In this document: one piece after another, positions 8,855 through 17,559 of the stretch | How the letters are laid out: each line of letters opens with the position of its first letter | Numbering within the stretch: position 1 is the stretch's first letter | NCBI RefSeq assembly: GCF_947489715.1 | Contig: NZ_CANLER010000006.1 | Span: 241,421 to 305,420 of the forward strand | Reading direction: 5' to 3' | DNA: 64,000 bases | DNA from: an uncultured Roseovarius sp. | Lineage (GTDB): Bacteria > Pseudomonadota > Alphaproteobacteria > Rhodobacterales > Rhodobacteraceae | The notes under the pieces: model-generated | The model's input: the letters and a program-made list of their open reading frames with translations, nothing else | The model's database searches: none | What the model was told of the DNA's origin: nothing | Program-made: the position numbers and the translations under genes

Positions 8855-10015
8855 GTGAGTTTTGATCTGTCCCACGAGGACGCACTGCTGCGCGACACGG
8901 TACGCAGTTTCTTTGACGCGGAGGTCATTCCGCATGAGGAAATGGTCGACACCCTGGGCGAGGTGCCCGAGGAGATTGGCCGCGCAATCGAAGCCAAGGG
9001 CAAGGAGCTGGGGCTTTATGCGGCGAACCTGCCGGAAAGTGTTGGCGGCGGCGGCCTGACCCATACCCAGATGGCGGTGATCGAGCGCGAATTCGGCCGC
9101 ACCAGCCATGCGCTGCATTCCTGGATCGCACGCCCGACCGAGCTGCTGCTGGCCTGCGAGGGCGACCAGATCGAGACCTACCTTAAGCCCTGCGTCAGCG
9201 GCGAAAAACGCGAGCTGTTCGCGTTGACCGAGCCTGAGGCCGGATCGGATGCGATGGGGATGAAATCGACCGCGAAGTGCGATGGCGAGGACTGGATACT
9301 GAACGGGTCCAAGCATTTCATCTCAGCACCGACGATGGCGGATTTCGCGATTGTCTTTGCCGCCACCGGCCTGGACGAGACCCGGCGCGGGCCGCGCAAG
9401 CGCGTGACGGCGTTCCTGGTGGATCGCGACATGCAGGGCGTCACCTTTCGCGAGGGCAATAAATGCGTCAGCAACCGCGGCTACAAGACCTACGAGCTGA
9501 TTTTCGAGGATGTGCGACTGGGCCCGGGTCAGGTGCTGGGCGACGAGGGCAAGGGGTTCGATCTGGCCGGGCAATGGCTGGGCATGGGGCGGATCTGGGT
9601 GGGCGCGACATGCTGTGGCAAGGCCGACCGCATGCTGGAGCTGGCGACCGACTGGGCCGCAAGCCGCAAACAGTTCGGCAAACCGATCGGTGCCTTTCAG
9701 GCGACCGGTTTCCGGCTGGCGGATATGACCATAGGGCTGCGCACCGCCGATCTGCTGGTGGCAGATGCGGTGCGGCGCGCTGATGCCGGGCATCTGCAGG
9801 ACGAGGATGCGGCGATGGTCAAGGTCTATTGCTCGGAAATGCTGGGCCGCGTGGCCGATGACACGGTGCAGATTTTCGGCGGCATGGGCCTGATGGAGGA
9901 ACTGCCGATCCAGCGGCTCTGGCGCGACAGCCGGATCGAGCGGATCTGGGACGGCACCAGCGAAATCCAGCGCCATATCATCACCCGGTCGATCCTGCGG
10001 CCCCTTGGGGCCTGA
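8855..10015 (+). CDS. Acyl-CoA dehydrogenase (butyrobetainyl-CoA dehydrogenase candidate)
   Basis: A 386-residue FAD-dependent acyl-CoA dehydrogenase. It shows the signature FALTEPEAGSDAMGM, the LNGSKHFIS block, SRKQFGKPIGAFQATGFRLADM, QIFGGMGLMEELPIQRLWRDSRIERIWDGTSEIQ (position of the catalytic acid in many members) and the ITRSILR end. It starts at GTG 8855 with AAAGGAGATG (8841-8850) upstream, 12 bp after the BKACE gene, and a CoA ligase follows by 3 bp. A role forming crotonobetainyl-CoA from gamma-butyrobetainyl-CoA is inferred from context. Confidence 0.92.
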   Translation: MSFDLSHEDALLRDTVRSFFDAEVIPHEEMVDTLGEVPEEIGRAIEAKGKELGLYAANLPESVGGGGLTHTQMAVIEREFGRTSHALHSWIARPTELLLACEGDQIETYLKPCVSGEKRELFALTEPEAGSDAMGMKSTAKCDGEDWILNGSKHFISAPTMADFAIVFAATGLDETRRGPRKRVTAFLVDRDMQGVTFREGNKCVSNRGYKTYELIFEDVRLGPGQVLGDEGKGFDLAGQWLGMGRIWVGATCCGKADRMLELATDWAASRKQFGKPIGAFQATGFRLADMTIGLRTADLLVADAVRRADAGHLQDEDAAMVKVYCSEMLGRVADDTVQIFGGMGLMEELPIQRLWRDSRIERIWDGTSEIQRHIITRSILRPLGA

Positions 10016-10018
10016 CCA

Positions 10019-12100
10019 ATGACCCCCGCCAGGCGTCAGAATTTCGAGCGGTTGCTGACCCCGCGCCATATCGCCTTTGTCGGCGGGGCCGATGCCGCCG
10101 TGGCCATCGGCGAGGCGCGTCGCGCGGGTTTTGCCGGTGCAATGTGGGCGGTGAACCCCAAGCGCACAGAGCTGGCGGGCATTCCCTGCGTGGCCTGTAT
10201 CGCCGACCTTCCGGAGCCCCCCGATGCGGTCTTTCTGGCAATCCCGGCGGTCGCGGTACCGGACGCCGTGGCCGCGCTGTCGGCGATGGGGGCCGGTGGG
10301 ATCGTGTGCTATTCGGCCGGGTTCGGCGAGGCCCATGAGGACGGGCGCGGGCTGGAACACAGGTTGCGCGCCGCCCTGGGCGACATGGTGCTGGTCGGCC
10401 CCAATTGCTACGGCGTGATCAATTACCTCGACCGTGCGGCCCTCTGGCCCTTTGCCCATGGCGGCTCATGCCCGGGCTATGGCGCGGCGATCCTGACCCA
10501 GTCGGGGATGTTTTCGTCGGACATCACCATGAGCCAGCGGTCGCTGCCGCTGACGCATATGATCTCGGTCGGCAATCAGGCCGACCTGGGCCTGCCGGAA
10601 TTCATCGACCTGCTGTGCGAAAAGCCCGAGGTGCGCGCCATCGGCCTGCATATCGAGGGGTTGGCGGATATCCCCGCCTTTGAGCGCGCGGCCCTGAAGG
10701 CGCTGACGGCGGGCAAACCGGTGGTGGCGCTGAAAACCGGCAGCTCGGCCATCGGCGGCGCGCTGACGCTGAGCCATACCGGGTCGCTGTCGGGCGCGAA
10801 CGAGCTTTACCAGGCGCTGTTCGACCGGATCGGCGTGATCAGCGTGACCAACCCGGCGCAGCTGTTGGAAACGCTGAAATTCATCTGCGTCGCGGGGGTG
10901 CCCCGGGGTCGCGCGGTGATGGGCTTTACCTGCTCGGGCGGAGGGGCGACGATGCTGGCCGATCATGCCGAGCGTATCGGGCTGGATTTCCCGGCGCCCG
11001 ATGCGGCCACGCGCGACGTGCTGACCGGCCTGCTGCCGCCCATTGCCACGGTGTCGAACCCGCTGGATTACACCACGCCGATCTGGGGCCAGGCCGAACG
11101 CACCGCACCGGTTTTCGAGGCCGCATTGGCGGGCGTGCCGGCGCAGGCGGCGGTACTGGTCCAGGATTATCCGGCACCGGGGCTGGACGAGACCGAAGGG
11201 CTCTATCGCAACGACGGTATGGCCTTTGCCCGCGCGGCGCGCAAGGCGGGCATTCCGGCGGCGATCTGCGCCACCCTGCCCGAGAATATCGGCGCCGAGA
11301 TCCGCGCGGCCTTTGTCGCCGAAGGTATCACCCCGATGCAGGGCATCCACGAGGCATTGAACGCGGTGGAGCAGGCCGCATGGTGGCAGGGCGCTCGCGA
11401 CCGGATCATGGCCAGCCCCCCCGCCCCGCTCTTAACCGTGACGACCCGCGACGCCGGTTTCATGACCGAGGCCGAGGGCAAGGCCCGGCTGGCGAATGTG
11501 GTGCCAATGCCCGACGGCCGCGTGGTGCCCGGCGACGGGCTGACCGCGGCGGCGCAGGCGGTGGGCTATCCGGTTGCCCTGAAAATGATGAGCGACCAGT
11601 TAGCCCACAAGACCGAAGCCGGGGCGGTGGCAATCGGCATCAAGACGCCCGAGGCGCTGGTGCGCGCGTCCGAGAAGATGTGCGCCGATGTCACGGCCTA
11701 TGACCTGCGGGCCGTGCGCGACGCGTTCCTGATCGAGGCGATGGCCCCGCTGCCCATCGCCGAACTGGTGGTGGGCATCCGGCAGGATGCGCAATTCGGC
11801 CTGGCCATGACGCTGGGCAGCGGCGGGGTGCTGGTGGAACTGGTGGGGGATGCGGAAACCTTGCTGTTGCCCGCGGGCGCCCCCGAGATCGAAGCCGCAC
11901 TGAGGCGGTTGCGTGTCGCCCGCCTGATGCAGGGCTTTCGCGGCGGGCGCGTCGTGGACATGACCGCGCTGGCGGGCCGCCTTGCGGCGCTGGCTGAATT
12001 TGCCGTGACGCAGGCGGCGGAGATCGCCGAGATCGAAATCAACCCGCTTTTCGTCTACGAGGACGATGTGCTGGCGGTGGATGCGTTGATGCGCATTTAG
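10019..12100 (+). CDS. Acetate--CoA ligase family protein (NDP-forming acyl-CoA synthetase)
   Basis: A 693-residue single-chain NDP-forming acyl-CoA synthetase. It begins with a CoA-binding Rossmann domain (RHIAFVGGADAAVAIGEARRAGFAGAMWAVNP) and continues with succinyl-CoA synthetase-like domains (LTQSGMFSS, ISVGNQADLGLPEF, LSHTGSLSGANELY). It ends with an ATP-grasp domain (GYPVALKMMSDQLAHKTEAGAV, EINPLFVYEDDVLAVDA). It would activate a carboxylate such as gamma-butyrobetaine or carnitine to its CoA ester. It starts 3 bp after the acyl-CoA dehydrogenase and closes the cluster. This ligase type differs from the AMP-forming CaiC of enterobacteria. Confidence 0.9.
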   Translation: MTPARRQNFERLLTPRHIAFVGGADAAVAIGEARRAGFAGAMWAVNPKRTELAGIPCVACIADLPEPPDAVFLAIPAVAVPDAVAALSAMGAGGIVCYSAGFGEAHEDGRGLEHRLRAALGDMVLVGPNCYGVINYLDRAALWPFAHGGSCPGYGAAILTQSGMFSSDITMSQRSLPLTHMISVGNQADLGLPEFIDLLCEKPEVRAIGLHIEGLADIPAFERAALKALTAGKPVVALKTGSSAIGGALTLSHTGSLSGANELYQALFDRIGVISVTNPAQLLETLKFICVAGVPRGRAVMGFTCSGGGATMLADHAERIGLDFPAPDAATRDVLTGLLPPIATVSNPLDYTTPIWGQAERTAPVFEAALAGVPAQAAVLVQDYPAPGLDETEGLYRNDGMAFARAARKAGIPAAICATLPENIGAEIRAAFVAEGITPMQGIHEALNAVEQAAWWQGARDRIMASPPAPLLTVTTRDAGFMTEAEGKARLANVVPMPDGRVVPGDGLTAAAQAVGYPVALKMMSDQLAHKTEAGAVAIGIKTPEALVRASEKMCADVTAYDLRAVRDAFLIEAMAPLPIAELVVGIRQDAQFGLAMTLGSGGVLVELVGDAETLLLPAGAPEIEAALRRLRVARLMQGFRGGRVVDMTALAGRLAALAEFAVTQAAEIAEIEINPLFVYEDDVLAVDALMRI

Positions 12101-12148
12101 AGTGGTTCGGTTTAGGATTTAACACATGCGTCTGTTTTAGGCCCTGAG

Positions 12149-12352
12149 CGGACATTGACGACGGACTCCCGGCGCGGAATCAAGGCCGCCGCGCGATCGC
12201 CAGACCGCCCCCCGGGCTGGCGATTGGCTGGTGTCGGCACAAGGCTTTGAGGTCTTTCTGATTTTGCCGAGATAAAGTGCACGCCATTGACGTTGGCCGC
12301 CATCCTGCGGTCTGGCAATAGCGCAGCTTGTCGCTGTCAGCGTCAATGTCCG
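12149..12352. repeat. MITE-like dispersed element, copy 1
   Basis: A non-coding stretch between the convergent CoA ligase and PhnE-like genes, bounded by a perfect 12-bp inverted repeat: CGGACATTGACG (12149-12160) and CGTCAATGTCCG (12341-12352). Inside are CGGAATCAAGGCCG (12175-12188), a hairpin ATCGCCAG/CTGGCGAT (12196-12203 and 12217-12224) and ATAAAGTGC (12272-12280). The same motifs occur in the same order near 49454-49574. It has no transposase and no credible ORF. The rest of the 12101-12414 interval shows nothing else. Confidence 0.6.
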
Positions 12353-12414
12353 TTCACGGCCAAATCGGTTTGTACATTCGATTCCTGACTGACCTGCCCC
12401 GTATCGGTTCAGTG

Positions 12415-13173
12415 TCAGGAGAACCGGCGCCTCAATGCGACGTTGAACCCCTCGATCACCACAACCATCAGGATGACGGCAAGGGTGACGCTGGCGGCTT
12501 TGTCGTATTGGAAACTGCGCACGTAGGTCTGGATGTAAAAGCCAATGCCGCCCGCACCGACGACGCCCAGAACGAGGGATTCGCGCAGGTTCAGTTCGAA
12601 CCGGAAGATCGTGTCGCGCGCGACCACCGGTGCCATTTGCGGCCAAATCGCGTAGCGCAGGCGCAAAAGCGGGCTGGCCCCGGCGCTTTCAAGTGCGTCG
12701 ATGGGCGCGCGGGCGACACCGTCGATCGCCTCGGCGTAGAATTTCGCCAGCATTCCGGTGGCGTGAAACGCCACGGCGATGATGCCCGGCAGCGGACCCA
12801 GCCCCACGGCACCCACCATCAGCATCGCCACCAGAATAAGCGGGATCGCCCGGATGAGCGCCAGCAGGGTGCGGACGGGTCGGTGTATGAGGCCCGGTGT
12901 CATTGTCTCGGACGCGAGGACGCCCAACGGCACCGACGCAATCACCGCGCCCAGTGACCCGAGGATAGCGATGCGCAGGGTTTCGGCCGATCCCTTGAGG
13001 ATTTCGCTCATGATTTCAGGCGATGGCGGCCACATGCGGCCCAGAAACTCGGCAATGCGCGGGCCGGAACCGAAGAGGCGCGCCAGATCAACATCAGATG
13101 AGGCGAAAGCCCAAAGCACCGCTCCCGCGATCAGCAGGGTCAGGGTGAAACCGCCGGAATCGCGCCCGCGCAT
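12415..13173 (-). CDS. PhnE-like ABC transporter permease
   Basis: A 252-residue inner-membrane permease of the phosphonate-type family with about six hydrophobic segments and the binding-protein-dependent motif (APIDALESAGASPLLRLRYAIWPQMAP, an EAA-loop equivalent). The C-terminus has VVGAGGIGFYIQTYVRSFQYDKAASVTLAVILMVVVIEGFNV, typical of PhnE. It begins 1 bp inside the stop of the ATPase gene (TGATG), so translation is coupled. The operon also contains a binding protein and a di-heme peroxidase and is divergent from a DtxR-type regulator. A metal complex or other anion may therefore be the cargo rather than phosphonate. Confidence 0.88.
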   Translation of the reverse strand: MRGRDSGGFTLTLLIAGAVLWAFASSDVDLARLFGSGPRIAEFLGRMWPPSPEIMSEILKGSAETLRIAILGSLGAVIASVPLGVLASETMTPGLIHRPVRTLLALIRAIPLILVAMLMVGAVGLGPLPGIIAVAFHATGMLAKFYAEAIDGVARAPIDALESAGASPLLRLRYAIWPQMAPVVARDTIFRFELNLRESLVLGVVGAGGIGFYIQTYVRSFQYDKAASVTLAVILMVVVIEGFNVALRRRFS

Positions 13174-13976
13174 CAGGTGACCACCCTGAGGCCGGGTTTC
13201 TGTGGCGGCGACGGTGTGCCCGGACCCGCGTCGTGGTAGATCTGGGCAATGTCCTGCGGTGACACGTCCGCGGCGGGGCGGTCGAATTGCAGCTTGCCGT
13301 CGCGCAGACCGATCACGCGTTCAGCGAAGCGCATCGCCAGTTCGGGCTGATGCGAGCTGAAGACCGAGGTGACGCCGCGGGCACGGGCGGCCCCGGTGAT
13401 CAGGCCAAGGATATCGTCGGCACGGGCCGGATCAAGATTGCTGACCGGTTCGTCGGCGAGAATGATTTGTGGTTCCTGCGCGAGGCATCGGGCGATGGCG
13501 ACGCGCTGACGCTGCCCGCCGCTGAGGCTGTCGACCCGGCGATGCGCCAGATCGGCGATCCCGGCTTCGGTCATAGCCTTGTAGGTGGCAGTGCGGTCAA
13601 GTGCCGAGTGGCGTCCGAAGAATGCTGCCAGCACCGGTATCCGGCCCAGGCGGCCATTGAGCACGTTGCGCTCGACACTGCTGCGTTCGACCAGGGCGAA
13701 TTCCTGAAAGATAAAGCCGGTGTCGATGCGCGTGGCCTTTGGTGGTGCCCGGTCAGGCGAAAGCGCGTTGCCCAGAACGTCGGCCCGGCCCCGCCAGCCC
13801 CGCAAGCGACCGTCACAAAGTGCCAGAAGCGTGGTCTTGCCCGCACCGGATGCGCCCAAAAGCGCGACGGATTCGCCAGGTTTTATACTGAGCGTGATAG
13901 CCGACAGTGCCGGTCTACCCCCTTCGGCACCGGGATGGTGCAGGGTCAGATCAGCGATGTCGATGGCGGCGGTCAA
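13173..13976 (-). CDS. PhnC-like ABC transporter ATP-binding protein
   Basis: A 267-residue ABC ATPase with Walker A GASGAGKTT, Q-loop FIFQEFALVERSSVERNVLNGRLG (characteristic of PhnC), signature LSGGQRQRVAIARCL, Walker B IILADEP and a switch His in SSHQPELA. It energises the PhnE-like permease. The start is TTG 13976, overlapping the binding protein stop (TTGA); no better ATG lies nearby. Substrate undetermined; see the operon comment at the peroxidase gene. Confidence 0.88.
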   Translation of the reverse strand: MTAAIDIADLTLHHPGAEGGRPALSAITLSIKPGESVALLGASGAGKTTLLALCDGRLRGWRGRADVLGNALSPDRAPPKATRIDTGFIFQEFALVERSSVERNVLNGRLGRIPVLAAFFGRHSALDRTATYKAMTEAGIADLAHRRVDSLSGGQRQRVAIARCLAQEPQIILADEPVSNLDPARADDILGLITGAARARGVTSVFSSHQPELAMRFAERVIGLRDGKLQFDRPAADVSPQDIAQIYHDAGPGTPSPPQKPGLRVVT

Positions 13977-14839
13977 TTGGTCAGTCCAAAACTCTGAGCC
14001 ATGTCGCGCACGCCGTCATAGGCGGCGCTGTCGGCGCGGACATAGCCATCGGGGCCGTAGAGATAGGCCAGCTTGGCCTTGTGTTCGGGCTGGTTCAGTT
14101 TCAGCATCGCGGCGGTAAAGCGTTCGGACAGGTCGGCATCAAGGCCGGGCCGCGCGATCACCACGTGGCTGGGAATGGCCGGGCTTTCAGCGATCCAAGT
14201 GATCTCGGCCTGCTGTTCGGGGGTGAGCAGCAGATCGGCATACTGGCTGGCACCCGCCGCATCGACCAGACCGGCGGCCATGGCCTGCATCGCCTGCTGG
14301 TAACCGCCGGCAAAGAAGACCCGGCCAAAGAAATCCTCGGCCGTGTCCGGCCCGGTGATCAGCCCGGCCTTTTCAAATTCGGCCAGCGGGAACATGTAAC
14401 CGGATTCCGAGATCGGATCGGCGAAGGCAATGTCGCGGTCCTTGAGATCGGCCAGTGTTTCGATGCCGCTATCCTTGCGCACGAAGACGCGGCCCGTGTA
14501 GGTGGGCGCGCCGCGATAAACCTCGGACAAAAGCGGCACGGCGCCGATTTCCTTTTCGGCCAAGACGAAGGGCAACCCGCCCATGAACGAGATATCGGCA
14601 TCGCCATTGCGCAGCGCCTCGACGGCGGCGGCGTGATCGAAGGTCACGAAACCTTCGACCGGGACACCGATTTCATCGGCGAGCCAGGCGGTGATGACCT
14701 CGATATCGCCCAGCAGCTTTTCGGGGTTTTCCTGCGGGATGAAGGCCAGTTTCAGGGACTGGTCCTGCGCGAGGGCGGGCGTGCTGGCCAGCGCACAGGC
14801 GGCGGCAAGGCTCAGGAAATCGCGGCGGCGGAGGTTCAT
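13973..14839 (-). CDS. PhnD-like periplasmic substrate-binding protein
   Basis: A 288-residue PhnD/SsuA/transferrin-type binding protein. It has an RRRDFLSLAAACALASTPALAQ export signal (Tat-like twin arginine). LKLAFIPQENPEKLLGDIEVITAWLADEIGVPVEGF is the usual N-terminal lobe of PhnD-like proteins. Other blocks are ADISFMGGLPFVLAEK, LKDRDIAFADPISESGYMFP and FFAGGYQQAMQAMAAGLVDAAGAS. ATG 14839 overlaps the peroxidase stop (TGATG), which fits a short coupling. Phosphonate binding is not certain: related proteins bind other oxyanions or metal complexes. Confidence 0.87.
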   Translation of the reverse strand: MNLRRRDFLSLAAACALASTPALAQDQSLKLAFIPQENPEKLLGDIEVITAWLADEIGVPVEGFVTFDHAAAVEALRNGDADISFMGGLPFVLAEKEIGAVPLLSEVYRGAPTYTGRVFVRKDSGIETLADLKDRDIAFADPISESGYMFPLAEFEKAGLITGPDTAEDFFGRVFFAGGYQQAMQAMAAGLVDAAGASQYADLLLTPEQQAEITWIAESPAIPSHVVIARPGLDADLSERFTAAMLKLNQPEHKAKLAYLYGPDGYVRADSAAYDGVRDMAQSFGLTN

Positions 14840-16725
14840 CAGTAGACCCTTTCGTCGAGTTCGTTGGCAGTGGCCTTGAAATCGGCCCAATGGGTATTTG
14901 CGGCCTGCCAATCCTCGGCGCGCACCGCCTCACCCACCTGATCCAGAAGCTCGGCCATGCGGTAGATGCCGGGGCGCTCGGCGAGGTTCGACATGGTGCT
15001 GGCATCCGCCGACAGATCGGCGGCCACCGTATCTGTCAGGATCAGGATGTGATGGCTGTCGCGCGCGGGCAGCAGCGTGTCGAGGGTGGAGGCAAAGGTG
15101 GTCAGTTCGTCAAAGGCCAGGCGGAACGGGGTGTTACGCTCGTCAAACGCCTCGAACGGATCATCGCCCGCGCCCACGGTTTCCAGATAGGCGGTCAAAT
15201 CGGCGCGTTCCGCATCGGTCAGGCCAAGGCCCTTGGTGCTGTCGAACCAGTCGACGACCGAGGCCAGTGTCGGCAAGGAGCCGTCGTGGAAATAGGGCGC
15301 GTTATAGGCGATGCTGAGCAGCGTCGGCGTGTCGAAGGCACCGGTGCGGGCACCGTCATAGGCAGGCGCGGCCGAGCCGATATCATGCGCCTTGCGATCC
15401 AGGAAATTGGCCGAGGGGATGTGGCACGAGGCGCAGGAATTGCCATCCATCTGGGCGAAGGGACGGTTGAATATCTCTTCGCCGCGGAAGGCGGCCTCGG
15501 GGGCCTTGTCGGTCAGTTCGCCCTGTGCGTTCAGCATCGAATTGGGCAGGAAATCGAACTCCTGCATATAGGCCACCAGTGCGTCGAGCATGAACGGCGT
15601 GGGTTCGGCCCCGCCGAATTCGTTTACGATCACGTTGCGGGTGAAATCATGCAGGCTGCCGAAGCGGCCATCGCGCCCGTAAGGCCCGGTGAAACGCAAC
15701 CCCCGCAGCGAGGGCGTATCAATCGGGTCATCGCGGCGGTCGTTGAAGATCGGGTTGAAAAACGCCCCGTCCACGTCGATGGCGCCGGGCTGGTGGCTGG
15801 CACCGGGGATAAACAGGCGGTTGTTGATGTCCGAACGGTTGTGACAGGTCGAACAGGCGATGCCGAGGTCGCTGGCCGGGCTGCCGAAGATCTGCGCACT
15901 GTCAAACAGCATGTCGCCATAGGCAATCAGCGGCAGGTCTTTTTCGTCGATGCCCTGTTCCTCGAATTTCAGCACAAGGCGCGGCAGCGGATCCTGATCA
16001 AAGATGTCGCTGCCGGGCGGCAGCAAGGGCCGCAGGGCGACATCCGCGCCACTCAGGTGGACGGTTTCGGGGATGGCGGTTAGCGTTGCGCGCGGGGCAA
16101 AGCTGTCGGGCAGGTAATTGGCGGTCAGGTAGTCGGAAATCACCGCGCGGGCGGCTGTCATCGCGTCGCGGTCAGCGTCCTGCGTTCCGGCCCCCAGCAC
16201 ACCGGCGGAGCCCGTGGCGCTGGTTAGTTCCAGCCAGGCGCGCCCGATATCACGCGCAGCCCCGGGATCGGCGGCCTTGAGGTGATCGCCAAAGGCGCGG
16301 TAAAGCTCCTGCGCCTCGGCCACGGCGGCCTGCGCGGTGGCAGGCGCTTCGGCGGCAAGGGCGCGGTCCAGCTCTTCGTTGATGCGCGCGGCAATCAGGC
16401 GGGTGGCGGCGGCATAGGTGCCGGCACGATCCTGGGCGGCGATGGCACTTTCCAGATCGGAGGTATCAACGTTGCTCTTGCTTGTCAGGCGCGCCAGCGC
16501 GCCCTGGCTGAACTGCGATCCGCGGTAAGGGTCTTGCCACGCGTCCTGCATCGCGTCCCACGGGACCGGGGCCAGATTGCCCAGAAAGAGCGTCAGGCGA
16601 TAGGCCGCAGCCTCGGGCAGCCAAGGCGCTTCTTTTGCCGCCGTGGCATGTACCGCCTGCGCGGTCATGAGCATTATCGCAAGCCCGAAAGACAGGGTGA
16701 TTTGCAACCGCCGCAGCATGGTCAT
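14839..16725 (-). CDS. Di-heme cytochrome c peroxidase/MauG family protein with long N-terminal extension
   Basis: A 628-residue periplasmic protein with a signal peptide (residues 1-28) and two heme-binding motifs, CSTCH (Cys291, Cys294, His295) and CASCH (Cys431, Cys434, His435). The CcpA/MauG core covers about residues 250-530 (DTPSLRGLRFTGPYGRDGRF, FDTPTLLSIAYNAPYFHDGSLPTLASVVDWF). The first 250 residues and the last 80 are alpha-helical extras not found in classical peroxidases of about 350 residues. It is first in a minus-strand operon with the PhnD/C/E-like genes, all overlapping. A role in peroxide removal or in oxidising a transported metal or ligand is plausible but unproven. Confidence 0.88.
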   Translation of the reverse strand: MTMLRRLQITLSFGLAIMLMTAQAVHATAAKEAPWLPEAAAYRLTLFLGNLAPVPWDAMQDAWQDPYRGSQFSQGALARLTSKSNVDTSDLESAIAAQDRAGTYAAATRLIAARINEELDRALAAEAPATAQAAVAEAQELYRAFGDHLKAADPGAARDIGRAWLELTSATGSAGVLGAGTQDADRDAMTAARAVISDYLTANYLPDSFAPRATLTAIPETVHLSGADVALRPLLPPGSDIFDQDPLPRLVLKFEEQGIDEKDLPLIAYGDMLFDSAQIFGSPASDLGIACSTCHNRSDINNRLFIPGASHQPGAIDVDGAFFNPIFNDRRDDPIDTPSLRGLRFTGPYGRDGRFGSLHDFTRNVIVNEFGGAEPTPFMLDALVAYMQEFDFLPNSMLNAQGELTDKAPEAAFRGEEIFNRPFAQMDGNSCASCHIPSANFLDRKAHDIGSAAPAYDGARTGAFDTPTLLSIAYNAPYFHDGSLPTLASVVDWFDSTKGLGLTDAERADLTAYLETVGAGDDPFEAFDERNTPFRLAFDELTTFASTLDTLLPARDSHHILILTDTVAADLSADASTMSNLAERPGIYRMAELLDQVGEAVRAEDWQAANTHWADFKATANELDERVY

Positions 16726-16745
16726 GTGAGTCGCCTCTTGTAAAG

Positions 16746-16759
16746 TTAGCCTTGGCTAA
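16746..16759. promoter_or_regulatory. palindromic operator between mntR-like and peroxidase genes
   Basis: TTAGCC-TT-GGCTAA is a 6-bp-arm inverted repeat 21 bp upstream of the peroxidase ATG (16725) in the divergent promoter. A second weaker repeat GCTA-N7-TAGC (16755-16769) overlaps it. Both sit where a DtxR/MntR-family dimer would repress the operon, and the AT-rich palindrome is of the type such regulators bind. Confidence 0.55.
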
Positions 16760-16818
16760 TATATCTAGCATCAGGTAATGAGTTGTCAATCGGTTATGAA
16801 AATTACTAGGATGGTGGA

Positions 16819-17289
16819 ATGAGCGAAACATCCCCGGATATCGACGACCTTTCCCCGTCCGAAGATCGCACCGTCGATGCGCAGGCAGACGGGTTCGCCC
16901 GTGTCCGGCAGGCGCATGAAAGCGAGATGGCCGAAGATTATGTCGAGCTGATTGCCGAGTTGATCGAGGCCACCGGCGAAGCGCGCCCGGTGGACATGGC
17001 CGAACGGCTGGGGGTAAAGCCACCTACCGTGACCAAGAACCTAGCCCGGCTGACCCGTGACGGGTTGGTGCGCCGGGAGCGCTATCGCTCGATCTTTCTG
17101 ACCGAAGCCGGTGAGGAATTGGCAGAAGCCTGCCGCGCACGGCACCAGACGGTCTTGTCGTTCCTGATGGCACTTGGCATCGACGAGGAGATTGCGGCGC
17201 GCGACGCGGAAGGCATCGAACACCATGTCAGCGGCGCCACCTTGCGGGCGTTTGAAGCTTTCCTGAGATCACGGCGCAAATACCGCTAG
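16819..17289 (+). CDS. mntR: MntR/DtxR-family metal-dependent transcriptional regulator
   Basis: A 156-residue DtxR/MntR-type regulator. After an acidic N-terminus of about 30 residues comes the winged helix (DMAERLGVKPPTVTKNLARLTRDGLVRRERYRSIFLTEAGEELA) and the dimerisation/metal domain (CRARHQTVLSFLMALGIDEEIAARDAEGIEHHVSGATLRAFEAFL). Metal-ligand candidates are the Glu/His residues around the EGIEHHVS motif and H in ARHQ. It is divergent from the peroxidase-PhnDCE-like operon over a palindromic operator. Mn versus Fe specificity cannot be told, so the symbol is tentative. Confidence 0.8.
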   Translation: MSETSPDIDDLSPSEDRTVDAQADGFARVRQAHESEMAEDYVELIAELIEATGEARPVDMAERLGVKPPTVTKNLARLTRDGLVRRERYRSIFLTEAGEELAEACRARHQTVLSFLMALGIDEEIAARDAEGIEHHVSGATLRAFEAFLRSRRKYR

Positions 17290-17390
17290 ACGGTAGCGCC
17301 TTTTCCGATTGAATGACGCTGTTTGACCGTGCCTGAAGGATTTCAGGCATATGATTAGCCCTGCTCTCACACGAAATCGTGAATGACTTA

Positions 17391-17435
17391 TAGCGGAGTT
17401 TCCCGCTTTCCTTGCAACTTTAGCGGATGTCCCGC
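17391..17435. repeat. paired direct repeats upstream of hypothetical gene
   Basis: TAGCGGAGTTTCCCGC (17391-17406) and TAGCGGATGTCCCGCC (17421-17435) are imperfect direct repeats at 30-bp spacing, each an imperfect GCGG/CCCGC palindrome. They lie in the 270-bp gap before the 17560 gene and may be regulatory sites. Confidence 0.4.
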
Positions 17436-17559
17436 CGTGGTTAACACTGCAAGCCTGGACAGACAGCAGTCACCGGTTTGCGGGAAACCATCGCCAGTAT
17501 GTGGAGGGTAATTTTTACCTCGTCAACGCGGCTGGCCTTAACAATTATGGAGACGTTAA

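Noticed and set aside
12137..12646. a minus-strand ORF across the repeat and the PhnE-like end
   Set aside because: It is a shadow frame of the permease and element; the translation has no family resemblance.
14839..16725. imelysin-like N-terminal domain in the di-heme peroxidase
   Set aside because: No imelysin motifs are visible; the region is only generic helix.
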